Source of the DNA: Ananas comosus
Lineage: Eukaryota > Streptophyta > Magnoliopsida > Poales > Bromeliaceae
Length of the DNA: 64,000 nucleotides
NCBI RefSeq assembly: GCF_001540865.1
Contig: NC_033641.1
Coordinates: 7,515,473 to 7,579,472 of the forward strand
Reading direction: 5' to 3'
Shown here piece after piece: positions 34,100 through 44,960 of the stretch. Below the pieces are notes generated by a model that ran no database searches, was not told the origin of the DNA, and saw nothing but the letters and a program-made list of their open reading frames with translations. Positions within the stretch are counted from its first letter, which is position 1; every line of letters begins with the position of its first letter. Position numbers and translations under genes: made by a program.

Positions 34100-34145
34100 A
34101 TATTAATTATCTACCAGCTGCATTGCGCGGGTCACTACACTAGTG
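34100..34145 (+). mobile_element. Possible Helitron 3' terminus
   Basis: A hairpin-forming CCAGCTGCATTGCGCGGG is followed by TCACTACACTAGT, the hairpin-then-CTAG layout of Helitron 3' ends. It resembles the minus-strand end at 4647. No 5' end was found. Confidence 0.35.
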
Positions 34146-34776
34146 CATTATTAAAGCACAATGTTTTCATAGTTTAAGGTTTTAGAATAAAAAAATTATT
34201 TTTTTATTTTTTCAATAAAAATATATAAAACCTTACCTTAACTATCACCCATTTTGATCTAATTAACTCGCCGTCAAAAATTTTGATTTTACTATTTGAC
34301 ATGTTACTTTATTTGATTTGAGCCAATTAGTGACTCTTTAACCTCAAAATTTGAATGCGGCATTTATCTTTATAAGTTTAATTCATATATTTAATTTATG
34401 CAATTCATGCCATTATAAATTTATTAAATTAAGTAATTAGCTTAAATTTTAGAAGAGCCATCACATTACTAAAATGAAGCAAATTGAAAAAGTTGGATAC
34501 TAAAATCAAACTTTTGAATGGTCGAATAGTTTAAACAAAAAGATCTGTAGTACAGATAAGTTTTATACATTTGAACATATTTTAACATATATAGTATCAA
34601 AATCATAGATCTTGCTGTCGAATTTCATCAAACTCCTAGCTAGTTTCTATTAATTTTCTTTTATTTAATTCATTTTTTCAAGTTTATATTCTGAATTTAT
34701 TAAAAAGTCTCAAATCTAGACGTGATGAAGATCGTTTAATATATATATTAATTAGTAAAAATATCATTTTCAGTTA
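34146..34776. other. Gene-free stretch
   Basis: AT-rich DNA. Positions 34675-34745 repeat part of R3 (AAAAGTCTCAAATCTAGAC). No gene is seen. Confidence 0.5.
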
Positions 34777-37330
34777 GACCCTGTTTGGTTCAGGAATAAC
34801 GAATATTGGGATAATTTTTTTTTATCCCTAGAATAGTTTACTATTCTAGGATAGTTAGGAACAAAAGCGAAATTGTGTTTGATTTGTAATGTTGTTATTT
34901 CTAGAAATAACTAAAATTATGTTTGATTAATTTTATAGAACAGTAGAGGATAGTGAAAAAAAAAATGATGACTGAATTTGATATAAAATATAATTTAATA
35001 AAACTAATTTGTTATAAAATAATTTATTATAAAAATAATTTATAAAAATAATTCATTATAATATTTAATAAAATAATTTATTACAAATTATGATTTAACA
35101 AAAATAATTTTTTACATATAAAATTTTTTTAAAATTATACTTAAACATAAATTGTCACGCCCCGGATTACTCGTTTTCCTGGGCATGCCGACAAATCCGT
35201 CGTATACAAAGAAATTTTTCTTGTATACGAAGCGACAGCTGTACCTGTAATCAAACAATACTACAACCAGTAGTATAGAACTGCTAGAAGAAATGATATA
35301 TATAAAAACAGAACTTCACTATACATACAAGCATCCTGGTGTACAAAACACTCGCTTCGGCGAGAAACAACAAAAGTATGTATATGAACTAAAAAACTAC
35401 CGCTAACCGTAGCTAGTATACTCTAACTCAGCAGCAACTGGAAAGGGATCTAACTCGCGACTCAGCAGCAGCAGCAAAGAAGAAGGCTCTGCAAAAGATT
35501 CCAACAACTAGGCGTGAGAGCTAATGCAAAAAGAAGTAGTCCTCAGTGGGTACCGCTACTGATCTCAAGGGCTCACCCACTAAGTTTACAGATGTAAACA
35601 AGTATAGTAAGAAAGCTGGAATAAATCTACAGCTATATACACCTATACTATCTCGGTTGAATACCAACAATCTGTAGGAAATAGTAAAGCCTGACCCAAT
35701 CTTACTAGGGACTGTGAACACACCCGTCCCGTCTGTCGAAGCTACACAATCTGACACCAAACCATATAGTCAGTGGAGAGTAAGTCCAACCAGGACTAAA
35801 CGACACCAACGCAAAAGCATAAAGCCCGACTCCGGAGTGGCACTCGTGGGCGCTACCCAACCGAGTATATAAGCGTATCTTTGTAGAGCTCAATCAGGCT
35901 CTCACAGGCTATAGTCAAGTAAACAGGGTCTAACAACTGAACTCACGTGCCCTCGGCACAATCTGATATAAAAACAGCAATCTGAATCTACCGTCAACCT
36001 CAACGGCACCCGACAATCCGGAATAGCCTAAACACTGCTGTAAAAATACACTCGGCACCTCAGTACGAGCGTAAATATATTCTACACTATTCTAGATATC
36101 CACCGCCCATAAACTGCGGTGATACAAATAAACTACGGCTCCTATAGCTAAATCTGGTAGTTTGTTCAAATGGCGGTGCAGAAACGTCAGTTTTCTCCTA
36201 AGTCAAATCTAAGTCCAACATGCATATTTTAGCTAATTTTCTACGCTCCAATTCAAATTCATAGGCATGAAATTTCAAGAATCGAGCTAAACAATATACT
36301 AAACAAAGCTAAAAATACATGTTGTCGACACATATAGCATTAGGAGGAAACCCGTAGTATTCGGTAAGCATCACTTTAACCCACCTCGAAATGCTAATCC
36401 AAATCCGGCAAGAAGTCGATAGAAGCGGAGCCACACGCTCGCCCGGCCTCCCAACGGCGCTACCACGACGAACGCACGCTCGAACGGCACCGCGGCACGA
36501 CGTCAGCGACAATCCTACTCCACCCGAGCTCCTCCTTGCGTACGGCCGAGCACAAGAGGAAGAGAGAGAGAGAGCACAGCAAAACCCCTCCTGAGCCTCT
36601 CTCTCCATCCTATATAATGTAGAGGGGATTAGGTGACACAAACGAGGCAAGAAAAGACCAAAAAGCCCCTTGCCTATCCTGGTGTATCGGTACCACTTCA
36701 ATGTTGTACTGGTACTCCGCAGCAGAATGGCCAACCCGAGAGCAGTCTGCGCAGAAAAATACACTGGGTACCGGTACGCCCCTGTGTGGTATCGGTACCA
36801 ATTGCTGAAAATCTGAAATTTGCAGATTGCAATGCTAAATCTCTGCTTTCGCGTCTCGCTGAGTCCAGTTTGCGTCCATTTCGCGCCAACAGGACTCGAA
36901 CTTGTCTCGACACTCTCCAGAGCTGTGGATAAGCCTCGAATGCTGAATTTCAGGGTTACTATATAAATTTAATAAAATTATTTATTACAATATTTAAATA
37001 TCATTTATTATAATAATTTATTTCAATATTTAAATAAAAATAATATGTATTAATATAGTACAATTAATAATTTTATAACAAAAATAATTTATTATAATAT
37101 ATATAACATACTATATCTATATAATTCAGTTTTATAATTTTAATAAAGCTTAAAATTAAACCTTAGAATAGCATTATTCCGCTAAAAAGGTGAAATAGTT
37201 AATCCCGAGAGAGCTATTTCGGAATAATTGAAAATAACAAAATTTGATCGGAACAAAATATTTCGGTTAAAAAAATATCCCGTTTGATAGACTACGTTAT
37301 TCCCACTTTATCTCCGAACAAAATAGGGCT
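34777..37330. mobile_element. AT-rich Harbinger-like MITE interrupted by a solo LTR
   Basis: The outer ends, GACCCTGTTTGGTTCAGG after TTA and CCGAACAAAATAGGGCT, are imperfect inverted repeats. They enclose about 740 bp of AT-rich DNA once the LTR (35153-36963) and its duplication are removed. Confidence 0.6.
35153..36963 (-). mobile_element. 1.8-kb solo LTR of family LTR-A, minus strand
   Basis: In plus orientation it begins TGTCACGCCCCGGATTAC, the reverse of the family 3' end, and is flanked by TAAAT at 35148-35152 and 36964-36968. A TATA-like ATTATATAGG on the minus strand (near 36612-36621) sits where the 27-kb copy has its TATA box. The terminal CA is changed to TA by C-to-T type decay. 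It is shorter than the 27-kb copy, partly because that copy has internal duplications. No internal coding region is present. Apparent frames of 100-150 codons near 36300-36930 are LTR sequence. Confidence 0.85.
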
Positions 37331-37834
37331 TTTACATTCTCAATTTTTTAAATTAAAACTCAATAAAAATTGTCTAAATTTTTGGATCATGAGAACGTAA
37401 GATATACGTGCAAATAATATTTCTCAATAAAAAAGAAAAATAAAATAAATAGTATAATTAATTCATGCATGTCCCCACGCAGAGGCATATAAATATCTTG
37501 TTTCCCCACTAAAAATTTGTCTATTCTTGCTTTTTGACAAATAACATTAAAAAATAAAGGCCAATTTGCATAAAAAATCCATTAATTTTGGGTTTTTGCA
37601 AAAGTGGGCCACCTTTTTCGTTTTTGCAGATTCGGTCCGATTTTTCAGCAAACTGACCAAAATACCCTTATACTTTTTCTCTCTCCTCTTTTTTTTTTCT
37701 CTCGTTTTTTTTTTCTTTCTTTTCCAAAGAGTGGCGGAGGCGGAAACGCCATCCCCCTGCCCCGGCGACGTCGCCCTCGCCCGCTCCGGCGATGTTGCCG
37801 GCGACGAGCCCGCCTCCCCCGCCTCGGCCTCTCC

Positions 37835-37948
37835 CCCGACCCTTCCTTCTATCGCGCCCTTGCCTATGCCCTCTGCCGCCGCGGCCAGACCCGCTCCGCC
37901 GCCTCCTTGCTCGACGACATGCTCCACCGCGGCCTCCCTGCCGACCCA
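37835..37948 (+). pseudogene. Captured pentatricopeptide-repeat (PPR) gene fragment
   Basis: The plus frame reads PDPSFYRALAYALCRRGQ and then AASLLDDMLHRGLPADP. This fits one PPR motif: a helix pair with Tyr-x-x-Leu, Cys-x-x-Gly, Ala-x-x-Leu-x-x-x-Met and a closing Gly-x-x-x-Asp-Pro. PPR proteins bind organellar RNA. Only one motif is present and the flanking frame is Pro/Arg-rich, so no working protein is expected. Confidence 0.65.
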
Positions 37949-38254
37949 ATCCTGCCACCAAACCGCCACCCACTCCATGGCCAAACCTACCGCCAGCACC
38001 CTCCTCCTTCTCCAGCGCCGCCCTCGCCTGCACGCTTACCTCGACGCTCCCCAACATGAAGAGCATCACGACAAGCGCCATTTTTCCTCCGCCGCTTCCC
38101 ATGGCCGCTCTGTAGCAAGCACAGATTTTGAGGCCGAGTGGGTTGGGGAGTGATGCTGCGACAGGGGTGGTGGGATGGGACGAGCCATGGTTGGGGTTCT
38201 TGTACAGGGCGAGCATTGAAGGAGAAGGAGAAGGAAGAAAAAAAAAAGAGAAAT

Positions 38255-38500
38255 GATATAAATTTCACCCAAACAGTGCAGTTCAGTCTCAAAGAGTGCA
38301 ATTTTTTAAAAAATGGCACTGTTTTATATAAAATTTACACTATTTGAAATATAATTTACACTCTTTGGAATGAGAATTGCACTCTTTAGACGAACGTTGC
38401 ACTATTTGGATAAGATTTACACCACTTGGGATGACAAAAATTACAGTTTTTAGACGAACGTTGCACTATTTGGGTAAAATTTACACCATTTTGGAAAAGC
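38255..38500 (+). repeat. Imperfect tandem array of TTGCACTATTTGG-like units
   Basis: Units of about 25-35 bp with TTTACACTATTTG, TTGCACTCTTTAG and GACGAACGTTGCACTATTTG repeat about eight times between two captured segments. Origin unknown. Confidence 0.6.
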
Positions 38501-38636
38501 TCCCCGCATCCCCTCATGGCCTGCGTCCCTCGTCTTCGCCGGCTGCTCGACCACGCCGTCGCGGAACCCCTCGTCTTCGCTGGCTCCTCGACCATGTCGT
38601 CGCGGAACCCCTCATCTTCGCTGGCTCCTCGACCAC

Positions 38637-38795
38637 GCCGTCGCGGAACCGCGTGATTCGAAGGTCGTCCTCCATCTTGGAGAAGTCGAAGTGGACAATG
38701 GCGATGATGACGGCCATGAGGAGGAAGTGGATCCAAAGGAGCGGGGAGCCCTTGGGGACGTTGGAGATGGTAGTGCCGGTGAACTGGTCGGCCAT
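38637..38795 (-). pseudogene. Captured CSC1/OSCA-like membrane channel gene fragment
   Basis: The minus frame reads TISNVPKGSPLLWIHF, a hydrophobic helix (LLMAVIIAIVHF) and DDLRITRFRDG. This resembles the N-terminal region of CSC1-like/OSCA (DUF221) stress-gated cation channels, where an ISN-V-GS-LW-H motif comes before a membrane helix. Just beyond (38535-38640) a unit of about 42-54 bp (GACCACGCCGTCGCGGAACC) is repeated three times, breaking the family sequence. The match was made from memory of the family. Confidence 0.55.
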
Positions 38796-39088
38796 GGGGC
38801 CGGATGCGGCGAAGGCAAAGCTAATTCTTTACAATGATAAAATGTTTTTTTTCAATGATGGAAAGAGAGGGAAAAAAAGGGGAAAAATAAATTGCCCAAC
38901 AAAACCCATATTCTCACAACAGGGTCCTCCTCTTTCTCTCTCCTACACCAAGGCTACAATTAACAAAAAATATATATAATTTTTTTTTTGATTTCAACAA
39001 AACCCATATTCTGCTGCTGCTGCTTCTTCGTTGTCATCGTTCCCACTCCCCCTCCTACTACTCTTCCGCCGCCGCTGCTGCTGCTGCT

Positions 39089-39229
39089 GTAGCCGTAGTA
39101 GCTAAGGTACCACTTCGCGGACTTCTTGAGGCCCGTATCGAGATTCGTGCTGGGGCGGTACCCGAGGTTGGCGCGGGCGCTGGCAACGTCGGCGTGGGTG
39201 AAGGGGACGTCGCCGTTGTCGGGCACCAT
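39089..39229 (-). pseudogene. Captured UDP-glucuronate 4-epimerase C-terminal fragment
   Basis: The minus frame gives NGDVPFTHADVASARANLGY, then RPSTNLDTGLKKSAKWYLSYYGY. This is the C-terminus of plant UDP-glucuronate 4-epimerase (GAE), a Golgi enzyme that makes UDP-galacturonate for pectin. The catalytic domain is missing. Downstream is a Ser/Gly-rich run from GCTGCTGCT repeats. Confidence 0.85.
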
Positions 39230-39452
39230 TACACCATTACACCATTACACCATTTGCACCATTACACTATTACATCATTATAATTTTGCACCATTACACT
39301 ATTACATCATTTGCACCATTACACCATTACACCATTTTGCACCATTACACTAGTACATCATTTGCACCATTACACCATATACTATTTGCACCATTACACC
39401 GTTACACCATTTGCACCATTACACCATTACACCATTTGCACCATTACACCAT
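39229..39452 (+). repeat. CACCATTA-type tandem array
   Basis: More than twenty units of CACCATTA/CACCATTTG with small variants. It directly abuts the captured epimerase fragment. It yields HHYT-type frames on the plus strand that are not proteins. Confidence 0.9.
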
Positions 39453-40129
39453 TCGCTAGTCGGCGGCTTCTCCGCGGCGGCGGGAGGAGGGGCGGCGCCG
39501 ACGGAGAAGAACACGGGCGGCGCCGGCGCCGACGGCAGCTGCGCCTCCGCCTCCCCCTCTTGTGCCCTGCCGCTCGGCCTCCCCTTCTTCTTCTTCGCCG
39601 TCATCTTCTTCTCTGCCTCAACCTCCGCATCCAGTTTAGGCCTTCTTCTTCGCCGTCGTCTTCTTCTCCGCCTCGCCGTCGTCGGGCTGCATGTACAAGA
39701 AAACATACTCGGCGACGCGGCGCCGAAGAAGGCGAAAGACGACAACGACGACAGCATCAATAGCGACGGCGACGGCGGGGCAGTGCCGTTCAAGGAGAGC
39801 GTGGTGGTGGTCATGGAGTCACGCGACCCCCTCCCCTTCCCCCCGCTCTCCTCTGCCTTCGCCGCCGCCGCCATGGCCGTGGGCTCGGCGACGGCGACGG
39901 AGACGACAGTGGGGGTGGGCTCGGCGGCGGCGGCGGCGGCGGAGGAGAGGAGGAGGGGGTCACGGGCGGTGGAGAGGAGGGTGAGGAAGGAGGCGACGGT
40001 GAAGAAGGAGGGTGAGGAGGGAGGCGACGGTGAAGAAGAAGGCGACGGTCGATCCGCCTCTTTTTTTTTCGGCGAGAAAAAAAAAAAAACGATAGAAACG
40101 AAGAGGAGAGAGAAAGAGGAAAGAGAAAA
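39453..40129. other. GC-rich captured segment of unknown origin
   Basis: GC-rich DNA with long open frames on both strands (39411-40160 plus, 39419-40189 minus) made of Ala/Arg/Ser/Pro/Lys runs. I do not recognise a family. It is probably one or more captured exons, with (GGC)n and (GAGGGAGGCGACGGTGA)-like repeats. Confidence 0.5.
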
Positions 40130-40477
40130 AATAATAAGGGTATTTTGGTCAGTTTGCTGAAAAAGCGGACCGAATCTGCAAAAGCCCAAAATAAGTGAAT
40201 TTTTTATGCAAAAAGGCCAAAAATAAAAATGGTGAGCATCAGCAGTGATAATAACTTTCCAATGATTTTGACTTCCATCGTGTGAGTGGTCAGTGGTGAG
40301 TGGTGACAGTGACTTCCCCAGAATCCTAATTGGTTGCTATTGCACATTTGAAACGGCTGTCTCTTCTATGTTTCGAATTCTGAATCCGTAAAATTTTTTA
40401 ATTCTATTCTATTTTAATTATTTTATTATATTAATTTTAAATTATATTTAATTTTATTGAGATTATTGCTAATCTTA

Positions 40478-41415
40478 GGACGTATTTGGTTCGAAATCGG
40501 AATCGGAATCAGAATCGAAATCAAAATCAAAATAAGCTGGAATCGGAATCGGAATGACTCATTACCTAATTCTATTTGGTTGATCATCTAAATCGGAATC
40601 GGAATAAATTATTCCTATTGTCGGTGTTTGGTTCAGGTGGATATAAAAAACGTAATCAAATTAATATACTAATATTATTTTTATAATATATTAATTTAAA
40701 TTCAAATTAAAAATTAAATATTAAAAATTTACATCAAAATTTTGAAATAATGTCAAAATTTTAAATCTACTTTTTTTAAAAAAAAAATTAAACTTTGAAG
40801 TTGAGTGGATAATTCAAAATATGAAACTAAATTTTGATTTATTCAAATTCAAACAATTACAATTTAAATCTTAATTTGAATTCATAAATTTAATTTAAGT
40901 TTGAAATAAAATTTGAATAAAACTTTATATAAATTAAAATTTAATTTAAATTCAAATTCATAAGTTAGATTCGAAATACTTGATTAAATTTTAATTTATA
41001 ANTTCATAAATTTAATTTAAGTTTGAAATAAAATTTGAATAAAACTTTATATAAATTATAATTTAATTTAAATTCAAATTCATAAGTTAGATTGGAAATA
41101 CTTGATTAAATTTTAATTTTTAATTTAAGTTTAAATTAAAATTTAAAATTATATATTTAATTTTTAAATTTTAACTCATATTTTAATTAAAAAAGTTGAA
41201 AAATAAATTTAATCTGAATAAATATTCATTCCGTCCGGATTCAACTTTCAATCCGGTCTCCTAGGCCGGATTGAAAAAAAAGTGATTAGGAGATTCCCAT
41301 TCCACTCGGGAATCAGAATCGGAATGGGACTCCCGCGTACCAAACACCCACAAACGGATTTAACCATTCCGATTTCTATTCCAGGGTGAAAAAAAAAAGC
41401 GAACCAAACACGCCC
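40478..41415. mobile_element. 938-bp Harbinger-type MITE (GGAATCGG family), containing a scaffold N
   Basis: Ends GGACGTATTTGGTTCGAAAT and GCGAACCAAACACGCCC are flanked by TTA at 40475-40477 and 41416-41418. The left half closely matches 3141-3660. A single N at 41002 separates a near-identical duplication of about 121 bp (40881-41001 and 41003-41123), so the true length is probably shorter. Confidence 0.85.
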
Positions 41416-41418
41416 TTA

Positions 41419-42780
41419 ATAAATTTATCCTCCTAATTGTATTGAAATCTAGCAACTATTATAAATATATATATTCTTTATTCTATTAATTTGGTACAAC
41501 AGATGAGAAAGAGTACGAGTATATTTTTGATATTAAGGTTTTATAAAATGGCATATTTAATTTTGTACACTATTTTGATTATAATGAAAATTTTTACTGC
41601 GTCTTCGCTTGTGGATGTAGGCCGGTGACCAAACTGCGTAAATATTTGTATACTTTTTTTTTTTTTTCTTTCTCAATTCTCTTTTAGTATTTTCGTGCCC
41701 GATGAACTCGATCTTTTTCGCTTTTGTCATAATAAATTAGTATTAGAAAAAATTTGATATCAGTATAAGTCGTGAATTTCTAACGCTCTCTTAATTTTAA
41801 CATTGAAAAAAACACTCCTTAACTTTTTACTTTTTTTTTTCTTTTTTGGAGTTGAGGGACTTCAAACAAATAAAGTTCAACCTACTACAGATTAGAAATT
41901 CATAGAATTATTACATTTAGGGAAAAATAAACTTTAATAAGTTAGACCTTTTGTGGTTTAATATATTTTTACTTTATTACCATATATTTTGAAAAGTATC
42001 AATTTGCTATCCTACAGTTTTGCTCTTGCTTTACATAAAATTTTATCATTAAATAGGATAGCAAATTAACTATTATAATTTATAAGCCACAGAATAATAA
42101 AATGCTATATTTTCTAGACCACAGATTAATAAATTACAGCATATTACTAGCCTTTTATTTTTACTTGACTATCTTCTTGTTTGTAAATTATATATATTTT
42201 TTGCCACCATAGTTAACGATAGATTTTTATGATGAAACGAAAATTAAATTACAGAATAAAAAAGTTATTTTTTTAAAAAATAAACAGAGTGGTAAAATGA
42301 CACAAAACCATAGCAGGCCCAACTAAAGTTTTTTCTTAAAATTTAATAATATTTTTACTTAACTAAGTATAATAACTAAACAAAAAAATTATATGTTTAA
42401 AAAGTTTTATTTACAAGAAGATCTCCACTTTTCATACACTTTTACCTAAATCTCATTTGTTCCCACATACATGTTGACCCACAACTTTCCGTCTAGGTCA
42501 AAAAGATTGAATAGTTACAAGCCCCTCATTTTGAAGGAATTATTTACATAGTTTGACTTTATCATCTGAACTATAAACATAACAAAAAGCCATTCAGATG
42601 ATAAATTTTGTGATTATTTATATTGGATTATGTGAAGTCATAATATTCTGAGTCGATATCACGGTGAAATGTCGAGAATTTGAGTTTTCTGAATATTGAG
42701 TACTGCAGCTTGAAATTTGAGCATCACTACTAAAAACTATCTCAAGAGTTTCTCAGAATTCGAAACTTGAAAAACTATTT
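41419..42780. other. Gene-free AT-rich stretch
   Basis: No gene. Parts at 41918-42340 show CACAGATTAATAAATT/AATTTAT foldback patterns of decayed MITEs. A short LTR-like motif (CTTGTGGATGTAGGCC) is at 41608. Confidence 0.4.
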
Positions 42781-42899
42781 TTTTGTTTTGTATGCTGATA
42801 AGCAGTATGAGTACCAAAATTGCTAATATTGGTACTCCAAGCTGAGTACTGGTACTTCCGCGACAGGTTGGATATGGTGAATTTGACTCCAGTTTGATG

Positions 42900-43395
42900 T
42901 AATCTTATTCCTAAAGATTAGTAATGGTTCAGAACACTTTAAAAATGAATCTTAAAAGGAGATCAAGGGCTAAAAAGGAAATCAGAGACTTGGATGAAGG
43001 GCGAAGAGCGTTTCCTACCGAGATTGAGATTTTTTAGAGTTATATAAATTAACTCTTATAATTTATATTTTAGAGTTTAGAGTCATGTTGATGGAGGTTT
43101 CTTAGATAGAGAGTTTCATTGTAAACATCCTAGTTGAGAGGAAAATATGGAGATCTCCTGAGAAAGAGTTTTTTGTAATCCAATTTTACTCCTTATACTT
43201 TTGTGACGTAAATTAATCGAAGAATACATTGAGGTGGTCTTGCTTGTGGATGTAGGTCAACTCACCGTTGGCCGGATTATGTAAATTCTATGTACTTACG
43301 TTCTTTTATTCATTTTATTGCTATGTTATCTTCGTACTTGTTTTCTATAATCGTTCTCATCTATAATCGTAGGTTTGAGATATGCTAGGTAACCT
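42900..43395 (+). mobile_element. Probable copia LTR remnant
   Basis: A TATA-like GAGTTATATAAATTAAC near 43036 is followed by GAGAAAGAGTTTTTTGTAAT and then CTTGTGGATGTAGGTCAAC with CCGGATTATGTAAATTC. That order is usual in plant copia LTRs. Ends and target duplication were not found. Confidence 0.4.
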
Positions 43396-44112
43396 CTCAA
43401 CTGGTCCCTTCAATTTACGTAGTTTTATATAGTTTTTAAAACTTAAGGGGTATTTTTAAATTGCACTAAAACTTCAGTTGGATTAATTTTTGTTCCCTTT
43501 CTATATATATTGTTAACTGATTAAGCTAAGTCATTTGAGGCCAATTTGTTTCTTATATTATTGTCGTAAATTTTTCTTATTAGGAGCCAAGAATGATGAA
43601 CGCAATTTTCTGCATAATATGTGTATGAATATATATTTTTGCATCATCAAATTTTGTAGTTAATTATTCTCCAAAAATTTAAGTATTTAATACTCTTTCT
43701 CACGAAGTTATAAGCCCAAAAGGTGAAATTACTCTCTCTCTCTCTCTCTATATCTCGATCTCGAGCTTGACGAAACGTAATATCATTTATTCTTATACTA
43801 TATTAAATTATATATAAAACAAATGTTATTTTTCAAAATTTAAATTATCACAAAATAATATTTTTAATATTTATATTCACTATTAATATTATAAAATATA
43901 AATTATACAATAGAAAATAGTGGTATGAACTTGATTTACTAGGCAACTTGTTAAAGACACCAGGTGGAAAGTTGAGAATTTGAACTGATTATAATAAATA
44001 TTTTTTGTTTCATTTTCTATTAAATCGATCTTTTGGTTAATATGATATGAGAGCCATATATAATCGGTTAATTCCCGTCTCGACCTCATCTATCCTTTTC
44101 TCGTGACTTTTA
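43396..44112. other. Gene-free AT-rich stretch
   Basis: AT-rich DNA with a short (CT)n at 43730-43750; no recognised gene or element. Confidence 0.5.
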
Positions 44113-44957
44113 GGGGCTGTTTGGTTGGATGTAGTTACAGAAACAGTGTAGTTGGAAATACATGCAGTTGCAAATGCTGCAGTTGTAACTACACCTAGTC
44201 TGTTTGGTTTTACGCAGTTGCAACTGCTATAGTTACATTTCTTCTGTTTGGTAATATGAAGCTGATAGTTGTATTTGTGAATTTTGTCACCTTTTCAGAT
44301 AGAGTGGTGAGATTACCTTCACTAAACATAAAATAATTGTATAAGTTTATTAATCATTTAAATTTACTATTTATAAATAAATAAGTAGATATATATAATA
44401 TTCTTCAACTTATTAATCGACACATTTAAAATTTTTAATTTATTTAATTTTAATATGTAAATCAAACTTTAAAATTTAAACGATTCTCTCATTTTTTTTT
44501 ATCAAATTTAATAATTATAATTAATTAAAACTTATTAAATTAACATACACGATCACATTCTATAAAAATTTTTTAAAAAAACTATATTTATATTTTAAAT
44601 AAAATAAATTTAAAAAATTTAATTTTTTGCACAAAGCTTGTATTGTCTAAAAAATTTTATTAGTATGAGTTTATTTACAAGTATTTTTATTTACCTATAT
44701 ACATATATTATTTATTTATTTAGCTATTTATTTATTTATTTATTATTGTTAATTTGTGGGTGATCCTATCCCTCACCAACTGCTGTAGTTGGAACTACGG
44801 CTAATTTGGATGTAGTTCCAACTGCAGCATTTGGACCTTCTTGTGTAGTTGGAACTGCAGCAGTTGAACTCAACTACACTAAACCAAACAAAGGAATTGA
44901 GGCTGCACGCATTTGCAACTGCACTGCAGTTGCAAATGCGTGCAACCAAACAGCCCC
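44113..44957 (-). mobile_element. 845-bp Harbinger/Tourist-type MITE, inverted relative to the 5-kb copy
   Basis: Ends GGGGCTGTTTGGTTGG and CAACCAAACAGCCCC are flanked by TTA (44110-44112 and 44958-44960). The whole sequence is close to the reverse complement of 5042-5884, and the lengths differ by 2 bp. Confidence 0.85.
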
Positions 44958-44960
44958 TTA

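Larger units (their letters stand above)
37559..40218. mobile_element. Pack-MULE carrying several captured gene fragments
   Basis: A 2660-bp element with long terminal inverted repeats: 37559-37671 begins GGCCAATTTGCATAAAAAAT and 40130-40218 ends TTTTTTATGCAAAAAGGCC. Both arms share CAGATTCGGTCCG, CAGCAAACTGACCAAAATAC and CCCTTAT. The 9-bp duplication AAAAATAAA is exact (37550-37558 and 40219-40227). There is no transposase; the interior is GC-rich, unlike its surroundings, and consists of host gene pieces in both orientations plus two simple tandem arrays. This is the standard picture of a non-autonomous Mutator-like Pack-MULE. The left arm has about 27 bp that the right lacks. Confidence 0.92.

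Noticed and set aside
36309..36932. Frames of 100-150 codons on both strands
   Set aside because: They lie in the minus-strand solo LTR and are not kept in the homologous 27-kb copy.
37547..38216. Overlapping long frames on both strands in the GC-rich part of the Pack-MULE
   Set aside because: They are Pro/Arg/Gly-rich shadows of GC-rich DNA; only the short PPR match in one frame is protein-like.
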